From Bin80 sp965209015 (lineage in GTDB: Bacteria > Bacteroidota > Rhodothermia > Rhodothermales > Bin80), in NCBI GenBank assembly GCA_965209015.1, contig OZ242367.1, positions 2,542,001 through 2,606,000 of the forward strand: 64,000 bases of DNA. Reading direction: 5' to 3'. Both the position numbers and the translations under genes were made by a program. This document shows positions 26,273-34,998 of this stretch, in pieces; the first letter of the stretch is position 1; each line of letters begins with the position of its first letter. Under the pieces are notes generated by a model, which saw only the letters and a program-made list of their open reading frames with translations, did not search any database and was not told where the DNA came from.

Positions 26273-28153
26273 CTAGAGAGTATAGCCAGTCACGAATGCC
26301 TCAGCCGCATAAAACTCAGGTAGACCAAGTCGGTTGAGTGCTTCTGCCGTTCCAGTATTGCGATCCCGTGCTCGTTGCCAGAACTCCCGGTCATCATAAG
26401 CTCCGGGAAACATTGCTTGATCTTTTTGACTCTCATGCTTAAAGATCGCTTCAATTTTACGCGCCATCTCTGCCCTTGAGATCGGGGTAAACACATCGGC
26501 TTGATGTATTTCCCATTCCTGCCATGCACCCCGGTAGAGCCATACCATCGGTCCCTGTCCTCCCCTCTCACGATTGTAGTATTCCAGTGCCATTTGAATC
26601 GCAACATAGCACATTCGGTGAGTCCCGTGCGGATCTGATAGATCTCCTGCCACGAAAATATGGTCTGGACTCTGCTCATTCATGAGATCAACAATGATCC
26701 TTGAATCTCCCTCTCCCACCGCTTTTTTCTTGATGCGCCCGGTCTGGTAGAATGGTAAATCAATAAATCGCGCATTTGAACGATTCAAACCCATTACTTC
26801 AATACCTGCAATGGCTTCAGAGTAGCGGATTGCTGACTTAATATGCTGGACAGTTGGCAGGTCAATCTCACCGGGCGCTTTGTTTTCCAAAAAGCTCAAT
26901 AATTTCTCCCGGTGAACACGGAAAGCCTGATCTGCCTCTCCGGTAATTCCCAACTCGTTCAGGCACATCTCAACAAAGCCGAGATAACGAGATACATCTG
27001 CGTCAAATACAGCAACCGACCCATTCGTCATGTACGCAACGATGATCTCATTCTGGTTTCGAACCAGTTTATCCAGCATCCCACCCATCGAAATTACATC
27101 ATCATCTGGGTGTGGACTGAACAGGATTACTCGTTTGCCAGCGGGGAGCTGGGTTTGGTAGTAAATCCTTTGACGCAAGTCATCAAATACTTTGAGGCAT
27201 AGTTCGTCAATTTCAGGATATGCATAGACCAAACTATGGAGTTTATTATTGTGAAAATCAGACTCTTCAAGTTGCAGAATTGCTTTTCCCACTTGATCCG
27301 ACAGCCAGATAACCGCGCGTTTCGCCATTGGAAAATCCCACTCTACATCAGAAACCAGCCAAGGAGTCCGTTCTCGGGTAAGTCCACCGGCTGCAGCACG
27401 GTCAAGAAATACGGCACTTTTCGGATGCTCTCGTAGGTAAGATGCCGTGACTTCCCGATTCATTGGTTCCTCTACGGCCCTGCGAATAATTCCTGCTTTG
27501 CCCTCCCCAGTCGCCATCAATACAATTTCGCGAGAATCTAGGATCGTCCCTACCCCCACGGTTAATCCCTGACGAGGTACATGATCATCCCCAAAAAAAT
27601 GACCGGCTGCATCCTTCCGCGTGATGGAATCCAAAATCACCTTTCTTGTCCGATCATTCCGTGAACTACCGGGCTCATTGAATGCAATATGCCCACTGCG
27701 TCCAATCCGTAATAAGACAAGATCCAGCCCCCCAGCGTCACGGATCGTTGCTTCATACGATTGACACCAACTGTCAACTTCAGATTCCTCTAAGTTCCCA
27801 GGTAGTCCATGTGCCTGTTGCTCAGGTACATTGATGTGATCCAGAAGGTTGTCCCGAAGAAAACGATAATAACTTTGTAATTGATTAGGATCCATTGGAT
27901 AATATTCCGCAAGATCAAAAGTGATGACACTGGAAAAATCAAGTCCCTCTTCGCAATGCATCCGAATCAATTCCTTGTACACATCCAAGGGAGTAGATCC
28001 TGTAGGAAGTCCGAGAACTGTATTTAAGCCCTGAGCAGTACGCTCTTTAATGAGAGATCCAATATGGTGGGCTACCTCCTGTGCCACTGAGGCAGGGTCT
28101 TCAAAGATGCGCACCGGTAAATGCTCACGAAATGTGCCAGATATGTTGGACAT
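26273..28153 (-). CDS. nagB: Glucosamine-6-phosphate deaminase fused to a PIG-L/LmbE deacetylase-like domain
   Basis: 626 aa from the ATG at 28153; another ATG at 28228 would add 25 atypical residues. The N-terminal half (to about residue 260) is NagB, which converts glucosamine-6-phosphate to fructose-6-phosphate and ammonia: TVLGLPTGSTPLDVYKEL, DLAEYYPM, and RIGRSGHIAFNEPGS. The C-terminal half is a PIG-L/LmbE fold with the metal-binding SPHPDDDVISMGG and DLSDPHGTHRMC. Two-domain NagB proteins of this kind are known from Bacteroidota, where the role of the second domain is unclear; it may deacetylate N-acetylglucosamine-phosphate before deamination. Cytoplasmic. Transcribed alone. Confidence 0.92.
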   Translation of the reverse strand: MSNISGTFREHLPVRIFEDPASVAQEVAHHIGSLIKERTAQGLNTVLGLPTGSTPLDVYKELIRMHCEEGLDFSSVITFDLAEYYPMDPNQLQSYYRFLRDNLLDHINVPEQQAHGLPGNLEESEVDSWCQSYEATIRDAGGLDLVLLRIGRSGHIAFNEPGSSRNDRTRKVILDSITRKDAAGHFFGDDHVPRQGLTVGVGTILDSREIVLMATGEGKAGIIRRAVEEPMNREVTASYLREHPKSAVFLDRAAAGGLTRERTPWLVSDVEWDFPMAKRAVIWLSDQVGKAILQLEESDFHNNKLHSLVYAYPEIDELCLKVFDDLRQRIYYQTQLPAGKRVILFSPHPDDDVISMGGMLDKLVRNQNEIIVAYMTNGSVAVFDADVSRYLGFVEMCLNELGITGEADQAFRVHREKLLSFLENKAPGEIDLPTVQHIKSAIRYSEAIAGIEVMGLNRSNARFIDLPFYQTGRIKKKAVGEGDSRIIVDLMNEQSPDHIFVAGDLSDPHGTHRMCYVAIQMALEYYNRERGGQGPMVWLYRGAWQEWEIHQADVFTPISRAEMARKIEAIFKHESQKDQAMFPGAYDDREFWQRARDRNTGTAEALNRLGLPEFYAAEAFVTGYTL

Positions 28154-28598
28154 AGAACAATTTAGAGGATAATAATACGGTAAGTTAGATTGAAGTATTG
28201 ACGAAACTACTTTTCCACGCACGATCATGATTGACTACATGATCCTAAGTCAATCAATCATCCAGAACCAGAAAAAATGAGGATCAGATCAGATGGAAAG
28301 TTCACACTTGAATAGATGTAAGCATTATGATTAGCATCCGGAATTTATCAGAATCTATTCAGTTTAACTTCCATTTATCAACCATGCTCCAGAAATGAGA
28401 GCATCTTTTGGGATGGCTCACTAATCTGCCAGAATTATACAAAGTGATACAATTTTGAAATTGTGACATTTTGCTGTATCTTTTCGGGATGCTTGTAAGT
28501 CTAAACTGATTCCGCGCCGACAGTCAACCTAAATTTAGACTTTGGGAAATTGTGGTTTACGATTAGACAATTAGTAGCATCTACGTAGACAATCTATT
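28154..28598. other. Divergent intergenic region between nagB and the glycogen-synthase-like gene
   Basis: About 445 bp of AT-rich sequence serving two divergent genes. It contains the promoter candidate at 28453-28484 for the rightward gene. I saw no ORF with family signatures and no obvious operator repeat or riboswitch fold. Confidence 0.45.
28453..28484 (+). promoter_or_regulatory. Bacteroidota-type promoter candidate for the glycogen-synthase-like gene
   Basis: TTTTG (28453-28457) and TATCTTTT (28477-28484) are separated by 19 nt, matching the Bacteroidota primary-sigma pattern TTTG-N19-21-TAnnTTTG at all but the last base of the -7 box. It would give a leader of about 110 nt before 28599. 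Confidence 0.45.
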
Positions 28599-29387
28599 AT
28601 GGTTTTCATGGACCAACAAACCAATGTTCTCTTCGTCACCGGAGAAATTGATCCATTTGCAAATGAAAGCGACATCGGGAAGCTAACACGTCATTTACCG
28701 GAGGGGCTTCATGAGGAAGGTACGTTTGAGACCCGAATCATGATGCCCCGTTACGGTACAATCAGTGAGCGGAAGAATCGACTGCATCAGGTTATCCGAC
28801 TCTGTGGCACGAAAGTGTGTATGGGGGGACTAACTGAGACGCTCGCAGTCAAAGTCACCGCAATCCCGGGCACTCGGTGCCAAGTATACTTTATGGATAA
28901 TAAACGCTTTTTCAGACGAAAAGGGCTTCATCAAGATAGGGAAGGGACCACGTTTAAGGACAATACCTCCAGGGCACTCTTTTTCGCTCGTTCATCCTTG
29001 GAGACCGTTCGGAAGTTGCAATGGAAACCCGATGTCGTACATGCGTTCGGCTGGATCAGCGGTTTCCTCCCCCTTTTACTGGCTACTGACTATAAGAATG
29101 ACGATGTGTTTGAATCTGTAAAAATGGTGGTCTATACCCCTGACTGTATTAATTCTGATGCAGTGATCTCGGGTGATTTTATTGAAAAGATGAGTCTTCC
29201 CCTCAATGGCAATGTTTCCGGCATCACCCTTACAGATTTGGGTACTAAATATTCAGATATCACCGCTTACCTACCCTCCCAGACGCCAGACTCTGCGACA
29301 TCTATCCAGTTCAGTAATAATACTTGTGAGATGATCGTTCAGGCTAAGGATCTTTATCAGGTGGCCTTCAGTCCTGAACCAGCCTGA
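28599..29387 (+). CDS. Glycogen/starch synthase-like protein, N-terminal (GT5) domain only
   Basis: 262 aa. Similar to the N-terminal Rossmann half of GT5 glycogen synthase: NVLFVTGEIDPFANESDIG at the start (equivalent to the E-x-x-P-x-x-K-x-G-G-L-x-D donor loop, but altered), MMPRYG, and WKPDVVHAFGWISGFLPLLL (equivalent to PDVVHxHDW). The C-terminal GT-B domain that binds ADP-glucose is absent, so catalysis as a classical synthase is unlikely. Short versions like this are widespread in Bacteroidota, usually directly before a DUF4270 gene, exactly as here. The start may instead be the ATG at 28608. Function unknown; possibly regulatory. Confidence 0.82.
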   Translation: MVFMDQQTNVLFVTGEIDPFANESDIGKLTRHLPEGLHEEGTFETRIMMPRYGTISERKNRLHQVIRLCGTKVCMGGLTETLAVKVTAIPGTRCQVYFMDNKRFFRRKGLHQDREGTTFKDNTSRALFFARSSLETVRKLQWKPDVVHAFGWISGFLPLLLATDYKNDDVFESVKMVVYTPDCINSDAVISGDFIEKMSLPLNGNVSGITLTDLGTKYSDITAYLPSQTPDSATSIQFSNNTCEMIVQAKDLYQVAFSPEPA

Positions 29388-29494
29388 ATGGGAACATTCC
29401 GGCGATTTTACTAGTTCGTTTGACAACACCGATAGGATACCAAAAAAATATCGGTTTGTTCTTGGGTACGTTCTCGTGCCCATCTAATCTATAC

Positions 29495-30613
29495 ATGCGT
29501 TCATTTCTACTTTTTTGTCTCGTACCCCTGCTGCTGTCGGTGGTATCTTGTACCGACCCCACTTCCGATGTAGGTTTAAATCTCTTAGGAGATGAATCTA
29601 CTCCTCAAGTGAAAACTACACCGGTTACATCATTTTCGGCGTCTAGCCTAGTTGATATCACTGGTGCTGCCCCCCGAGTTCTCGTTGGAGAGATTGAAGA
29701 CCCGCTTACCGGACAGATTTCTGCAAACGGATTTCTGGATTTTACCGGAACGTTCTCAGGTTCTGACTCCGAAACAATTATGAGTGTGCAACTCAAGCTT
29801 TCACGAAATTATAATTATGGTGATACCTTGGAAGCGGTCGAATTTAGCTTGCATCAGATTCTCACGGCTTGGAGTCAGAGTGGACTACAGGCAGATACGA
29901 TGCTGAATATTGGCCCTGAAATTCTTGCTGTGTCCACTCTGGATACGCTGACCACAATTGATTTACCCGTTTCATGGATCAATGCAAATGAGGGAATTCT
30001 TCGAGGGAGTGAGTTTGAATCGGAATTTCACGGGTTTGCACTGATTGGGAATGGCAGTAGCCAAGTGGTCGGATTCAATTCCGCATCATCAATGTTGGAA
30101 TTAACTTCCTCAAACACCTCAACAATATATACCGTAAACAGTACCTATACACAAATTGATCGCGGTGGTCCCTTAAACATTCCTGATGGGCTTGTATTGT
30201 TTCAAGATGGAGCAGGGCCTGCGATTGGAATGAACTTTGCACTGGATGAATATACTAATCTGCCAATCAACGGAGTGGTTCTGGTCTTTCGTGCGGATGT
30301 AGCAACGAGTCAGTTAACTCCCGTGAATTTTGTGCGCCCGATGCCCGAAATCTTACAACTGGTTGCCGTTTCGAGGGATGATCGAGGCCCTGCAATTCTT
30401 GTTGGGCAGACCACGATGAATGATAACGGGGAGTATCTATTCTCGGGGCCTGATGTGAGCACCTTCTTTCAGCGTGTCTTATTTGGGGCGCAGGATTACG
30501 CACATTTTGAATTACGTGCACCTGTCCTGAGTCACTCATTGAACTCCATTCTATTTCACGGCAGTGATGCCGGAGATCTATCCCCTCGGGCAACGATCAT
30601 TCTATCTCCATGA
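29495..30613 (+). CDS. DUF4270 family lipoprotein
   Basis: 372 aa from the ATG at 29495; 29420 is the upstream limit of the frame, but the signal peptide starts here. Signal MRSFLLFCLVPLLLSVVSC ends in a lipobox, giving a lipid-anchored protein, followed by the DUF4270 opening TDPTSDVGLNLLGDE. The rest is beta-rich with many Thr, Ser and Asp. DUF4270 proteins are restricted to Bacteroidota and relatives and have no assigned function. The stop codon overlaps the start of the next gene (ATGA at 30610-30613), so the two are translationally coupled, suggesting they work together at the outer membrane. Confidence 0.88.
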   Translation: MRSFLLFCLVPLLLSVVSCTDPTSDVGLNLLGDESTPQVKTTPVTSFSASSLVDITGAAPRVLVGEIEDPLTGQISANGFLDFTGTFSGSDSETIMSVQLKLSRNYNYGDTLEAVEFSLHQILTAWSQSGLQADTMLNIGPEILAVSTLDTLTTIDLPVSWINANEGILRGSEFESEFHGFALIGNGSSQVVGFNSASSMLELTSSNTSTIYTVNSTYTQIDRGGPLNIPDGLVLFQDGAGPAIGMNFALDEYTNLPINGVVLVFRADVATSQLTPVNFVRPMPEILQLVAVSRDDRGPAILVGQTTMNDNGEYLFSGPDVSTFFQRVLFGAQDYAHFELRAPVLSHSLNSILFHGSDAGDLSPRATIILSP

Positions 30614-31884
30614 GAAAGCTAGCTATTTTTATTCTCCTCTTTGCCTTGATCCGAGCAAATCATGTATATGGCCAAGGTCGGGATGATGGCTCCCTTTATT
30701 CCCGCTATGGGATTGGAGAACTTTCGTTTTTTGCCTCCGGTCAAGCACAGGCACTTGGAGGTGCCAGTGCTGCGCTTGTATCGTCTGGGTATTTGAACTT
30801 CAGTAATCCTGCTACATGGAGTCGTCAAGAACTAGTTCGGGTCGCCGTGGGGGCTCAATTTGATCAACTTCATGCTCAGGATGCACTGGGACGGAGTGAA
30901 CAGTTCCTGCGAGGCAACTTTAATGCACTACAGATTGGTATCCCCCTGCTGGCCAACCGATTGGGCTTAGGGTTCTTCTATCAACCCTACAGCCGAATGC
31001 ACTTCAAGGTTTCAACTACCGGCACGTTACAAACGCTGGCGGAGGATGACCTCCCTTATCAGATTGATCATGAAGGTTCCGGGGGACTACATCAAATGCG
31101 TGTCGGATTAGGTCTAAAACTTAACTCATGGGCTTCCGTCGGTGCTGCGGGTGATCTTCTTTGGGGAATCATTGAAGAAGGACGGCATACTGCATTCACG
31201 AACGCTGATCTCTTAGAAACAAATCTCTCCACTACGACACGTCTGTTTGGAGCCACTTTTGCCTCTGGGATCACGTTTTCGTTTGATGATCAGGATTATG
31301 AGCTGGTTCTTGCTGCCAATGCTTCTCTTCCTGTCTCCCTCAGTGGTTCTCGCACAATTACGTTGGGAGAGAGCTTAGATCTTGATACGCTTGGCACTTC
31401 AAATGAGGGAGAGATTGAACTCCCCTATCAGCTTAGCGGTGGATTATCTTTTCGATACCAGGATCGCTGGCTAATTAGTGCAGAGATTCGACATGAGCCA
31501 TGGTCAAGCGTATCCAGCACACTCCCCTTTACGGCTTTTGAGTCAGATCATCTTCGTGACCGTATACGTTATTCCGCAGGTGTTGAACTTACCCCCGCGG
31601 GGGCCTCCATTCAAGCTAATTATCTGAGTCGGACATCCTATCGTATAGGATTTTACCGAGATCAACTCTATGTAAGCCCGGTAACGGATAGAGAAGTTAC
31701 CGTCTCCGCAATTACCGGTGGACTTGGTCTTCCCACATTATTTATGGGCACTCGAATTGATTTATCCTTTGAGATTGGGACCCGCGGATCAATAAATTAT
31801 AATCTGATTAGGGATCGATTCATCGGGGTTTCAGCGACGCTGAACATTGGAGAGCGCTGGTTCGTCAAACGCAAGCTTGGTTAG
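30610..31884 (+). CDS. Outer-membrane beta-barrel protein
   Basis: 424 aa with a signal peptide (LAIFILLFALIRANHVYGQ). The mature start DDGSLYSRYGIGELSFF, then GQAQALGGASAAL and YLNFSNPATW, resemble FadL/PorV-like barrels of Bacteroidota, in which the N-terminal segment plugs the pore. Alternating polar and hydrophobic strands with aromatic girdles run to the end, but the protein ends in a charged RKLG rather than a classical terminal Phe. It shares an ATGA overlap with the DUF4270 lipoprotein gene. Substrate unknown. Confidence 0.82.
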   Translation: MRKLAIFILLFALIRANHVYGQGRDDGSLYSRYGIGELSFFASGQAQALGGASAALVSSGYLNFSNPATWSRQELVRVAVGAQFDQLHAQDALGRSEQFLRGNFNALQIGIPLLANRLGLGFFYQPYSRMHFKVSTTGTLQTLAEDDLPYQIDHEGSGGLHQMRVGLGLKLNSWASVGAAGDLLWGIIEEGRHTAFTNADLLETNLSTTTRLFGATFASGITFSFDDQDYELVLAANASLPVSLSGSRTITLGESLDLDTLGTSNEGEIELPYQLSGGLSFRYQDRWLISAEIRHEPWSSVSSTLPFTAFESDHLRDRIRYSAGVELTPAGASIQANYLSRTSYRIGFYRDQLYVSPVTDREVTVSAITGGLGLPTLFMGTRIDLSFEIGTRGSINYNLIRDRFIGVSATLNIGERWFVKRKLG

Positions 31885-31929
31885 ATGGCTTACTTTCCTT
31901 TTCTTGCTTAAATTCAAGAGCCACTGAAT

Positions 31930-33210
31930 TTGAATCTCATGCGATGTACTCTTATCTCTCTTTTTTTCTCCCTGTCCATTCCCGCAGTATGCGTCCCATG
32001 TATTCTGGCGCAGTCCGCACCGGGTGATCAGGAGACCCGAATCCACTATAGTCTCTATTATGAGAACTATAAGAATGAAAACTATCGGGATGCAATACCA
32101 GATTTAGTCTGGATATTATACAATGCACCTGGATTTAATCGGAATAGTGATGTTAATTTTAGGCGAGCAGTTGAAATATTTCAGGCCCTTGCCGACGAGG
32201 AAGACGATCCTGCATTCAAACGTGTATGGTTCGACTCTGCGCTCGTTCATTTTGACCGGGCGATTCCTGTCCTCTCTGGACTTGAAGCAGACTTTGACCC
32301 GTATATCTGGACTCGAAATAAGGGACGGTTCATCCAAACCAATATCAATCATCTCTCCGACTTACGCACAGACATGATTGATTCGTATCAGGCGACCTAT
32401 GAGTTGGACCCTAAGCGAATTGATCCATATTATCTGGATGTTATTATCTCTGATATGTATCAGTCTGGTGACATCGGTAGTACCCTGAATTTTCTGCGTG
32501 AACTCCAGAACGAACGAGGGGACGAAGATAGCATTGATTCATTGATTCGGAAATATTTTGTTGTGATCCCACCTGATGAGCAAATTGCTTTCTTGGAAGA
32601 GCAATACGCGGAAGCACCCGATAATACCGAACTAGTGACTCAACTTTTTGAGTTGTACCAACAGGAAGGATATCGTGAGGAAATGCTTGGTCTTGCAGAT
32701 CAGGTTCTTGCAATGGAACCTGAACCTGCAACGCTTAGGATCCTGACTAAAATGTATGTTGAAGATGGCGACAATGAACGTGCAATTGAAACTTTCCGTC
32801 AAATGGAAGCCATCCCTGATATCGAACTCCGCCCACAAGATTACTATAATTTAGGTCTTGCCTACCAGGATATGGAAGATTTTCGTCAAGCAAGGGATCA
32901 ATTCCGGTTGGCTCTGGATACAGATCCTGACTTTCGGCCTGCCAGAGTTGCAATTCCAAATCTTTATTCAACGGCGGTTGCTAGTTGTGGGGTGGCTGAT
33001 CGCGAGCAGGCGGCCGTTTTTTGGTTAATTGCAGATCAATATGCTCAGATTGGAGACCAAGACGGAGTGAACCGAATGTCAACTGCCTTTCCCACTGCCG
33101 AAGATATCTTTTACGTTACCCGTTGGAACACTGGTGAAAGTACACAGGCAAGCTATTCCTGTGGTGGAATGACGATCAGTGGATCCACGATCGTTCGGCA
33201 ACGACGCTGA
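31930..33210 (+). CDS. Secreted tetratricopeptide-repeat protein
   Basis: 426 aa with a signal peptide (LFFSLSIPAVCVPCILAQ). The mature protein is helical, with TPR-like units such as YYNLGLAYQDMEDFRQARDQ (near residues 305-325) and AIETFRQME. The opening YYENYKNENYRDAIPDLVWI matches a Bacteroidota family of periplasmic TPR proteins that start with SLYYEYYKNKNY-like segments. TPR proteins scaffold protein complexes; a partner may be the barrel or DUF4270 protein just upstream, but that rests only on position. The two genes are 45 bp apart. Confidence 0.85.
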   Translation: MNLMRCTLISLFFSLSIPAVCVPCILAQSAPGDQETRIHYSLYYENYKNENYRDAIPDLVWILYNAPGFNRNSDVNFRRAVEIFQALADEEDDPAFKRVWFDSALVHFDRAIPVLSGLEADFDPYIWTRNKGRFIQTNINHLSDLRTDMIDSYQATYELDPKRIDPYYLDVIISDMYQSGDIGSTLNFLRELQNERGDEDSIDSLIRKYFVVIPPDEQIAFLEEQYAEAPDNTELVTQLFELYQQEGYREEMLGLADQVLAMEPEPATLRILTKMYVEDGDNERAIETFRQMEAIPDIELRPQDYYNLGLAYQDMEDFRQARDQFRLALDTDPDFRPARVAIPNLYSTAVASCGVADREQAAVFWLIADQYAQIGDQDGVNRMSTAFPTAEDIFYVTRWNTGESTQASYSCGGMTISGSTIVRQRR

Positions 33211-33382
33211 CGGATGATCCTACAAGATGGCGACTCTGTCCTGAATAAATTAGACAGATCATCGTTGCACGGAATTCTGTTGGTTTTCTCGTCCTTGTTC
33301 AGTTGTCTGGGGGTACACCTGATACATAACGAATAAGACGGGTGACCAGAAGCTTACTCACCTTATTGTCCATAATAAAAAC

Positions 33383-34669
33383 ATGTCTCAGATCGAATTA
33401 ATCAGGGGACGAGAAATTCTTGACAGCCGTGGGAATCCTACCCTTGAAGTTGACATCACGACTACGGATGGCGGTTTTGGTCGGGCAGCTGTTCCTAGTG
33501 GAGCTTCTACCGGTGAACATGAGGCTGTAGAACTTCGTGACGGTGATACGTCCCGCTATTTGGGAAAGGGGGTTTCTAAGGCAGTTGCCCATGTGAACAA
33601 TGAGATTGCCCAAGCGCTCAAAGGATTTGATGTTTGTGATCAGGTTGGTTTAGATCAACTTCTCATTGAACTTGATGGAACGCCGAACAAAAAACGGTTA
33701 GGGGCAAATGCAACCCTCGGGGTCTCCCTTGCAGTTGCGAAAGCAGCTGCCTCTGTGGTTAGCCTCCCCCTATACCGCTATATCGGCGGAACGAACGCGT
33801 CTACACTGCCCGTTCCAATGATGAACATCATCAACGGAGGACGCCATGCAGACAACCGCGTAGACATGCAGGAATTCATGATCATGCCCACTGGGGCAAA
33901 TTCTTTCTCTGATGCACTTCGTATAGGGACCGAAGTATTTCATCATTTGAAAAAAGTCTTAGCTGGCAAAGGATACAGCACGGCCGTTGGAGATGAAGGT
34001 GGGTTTGCCCCCAACCTGAAATCTAATGAGGAGGCCGTGGAAGTTATTCTGGAAGCCATTCAACACGCGGGATTTGCACCGGGAAAAGATGTATTCATTG
34101 CACTAGATCCAGCCGTCAGTGAAATGTATGACCAAGGAGCATACGTATTCTGGAAGAGTAATCCCGAAAAGAAACGTTCTAGTGAAGATATGGTACGTTT
34201 ATGGGAAGATTGGGTACGCCAATACCCGATCATCTCCATTGAAGATGGACTGGATGAGAACGATTGGTCCGGTTGGACTCTACTTACCGAAACCATAGGA
34301 GATCATGTACAACTCGTCGGGGATGACCTATTCGTTACAAATACCCATCGCCTCAAACGTGGGATCCGGGAAAATGCCGGGAATTCAATCCTGATCAAAC
34401 TCAATCAGATTGGTACACTCACCGAAACACTCAATGCAATCGAGATGGCTCATAAAGCACGTTTTTCTGCCGTCATCAGTCATCGTTCCGGCGAGACAGA
34501 AGATACCACGATCGCTGATCTTGCCGTGGCAACCAATAGCGGCCAAATAAAGACAGGTTCAGCCAGTAGAAGTGACCGGCTCGCCAAGTATAACCAGTTG
34601 CTTCGAATTGAAGAGGATTTAGGCAAATCGGCTCTCTATCTCGGTAAACAAGGCATCCAGTGCCGATAG
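33383..34669 (+). CDS. eno: Enolase
   Basis: 428 aa, full length. Enolase converts 2-phosphoglycerate to phosphoenolpyruvate in glycolysis and is Mg2+-dependent and cytoplasmic. Signatures: GREILDSRGNPTLEVD, VPSGASTGEHEA (substrate loop), VPMMNIINGGRHADN, ISIEDGLDENDW with the Mg2+-binding acidic residues, GDDLFVTN, ILIKLNQIGTLTET with the catalytic Lys, and the hallmark SHRSGETEDTTIADL. It opens a likely operon with ftsB, a ROK kinase and lptD; spacings are 10 bp, 4 bp and an overlap. Confidence 0.98.
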   Translation: MSQIELIRGREILDSRGNPTLEVDITTTDGGFGRAAVPSGASTGEHEAVELRDGDTSRYLGKGVSKAVAHVNNEIAQALKGFDVCDQVGLDQLLIELDGTPNKKRLGANATLGVSLAVAKAAASVVSLPLYRYIGGTNASTLPVPMMNIINGGRHADNRVDMQEFMIMPTGANSFSDALRIGTEVFHHLKKVLAGKGYSTAVGDEGGFAPNLKSNEEAVEVILEAIQHAGFAPGKDVFIALDPAVSEMYDQGAYVFWKSNPEKKRSSEDMVRLWEDWVRQYPIISIEDGLDENDWSGWTLLTETIGDHVQLVGDDLFVTNTHRLKRGIRENAGNSILIKLNQIGTLTETLNAIEMAHKARFSAVISHRSGETEDTTIADLAVATNSGQIKTGSASRSDRLAKYNQLLRIEEDLGKSALYLGKQGIQCR

Positions 34670-34679
34670 ATGATCGTTA

Positions 34680-34994
34680 ATGGCAGCCAATACAACACGA
34701 TCTCCGCTGAAACGCAGACGATTTTTCTTTCGACTGTTCCTCATTGGTGGGGTGATCGTAGTATGGCTCGCCCTTCACTTTGTCTGGTTTGATAGCTATA
34801 GCTTGGTTCGCTATTGGGCATGGCAAAAAGAACATGAACAACTCATAAGAGAAAATGCACAACTCCAAGCTGAGATCAAGGAACTTCAAGCCCTCTTGGA
34901 GACTGCTCCAAGCGATGAGATGATTGAAAAAATTGCGCGTGAACAGTACGGAATGCGACGCCAAGGAGAAACCATTTATCGAGTAGAGGAATAA
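34680..34994 (+). CDS. FtsB/DivIC-type septum formation protein
   Basis: 104 aa. Short cytoplasmic N-terminus rich in Arg/Lys, one membrane helix (about residues 18-36), then a coiled coil (QKEHEQLIRENAQLQAEIKELQ) and the conserved IEKIAREQYGMRRQGETIYRV tail. This is the FtsB/FtsL/DivIC architecture; such proteins form part of the FtsQLB complex that activates septal peptidoglycan synthesis. The position directly after eno is the same as for ftsB in many bacteria, which strengthens the call. Confidence 0.9.
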   Translation: MAANTTRSPLKRRRFFFRLFLIGGVIVVWLALHFVWFDSYSLVRYWAWQKEHEQLIRENAQLQAEIKELQALLETAPSDEMIEKIAREQYGMRRQGETIYRVEE

Positions 34995-34998
34995 TAAA

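Noticed and set aside
33211..33382. Nested inverted repeats (TCTGTC/GACAGA inside GATGATC/GATCATC) before eno
   Set aside because: The arms are short, overlap each other and have long loops; not distinguishable from chance.
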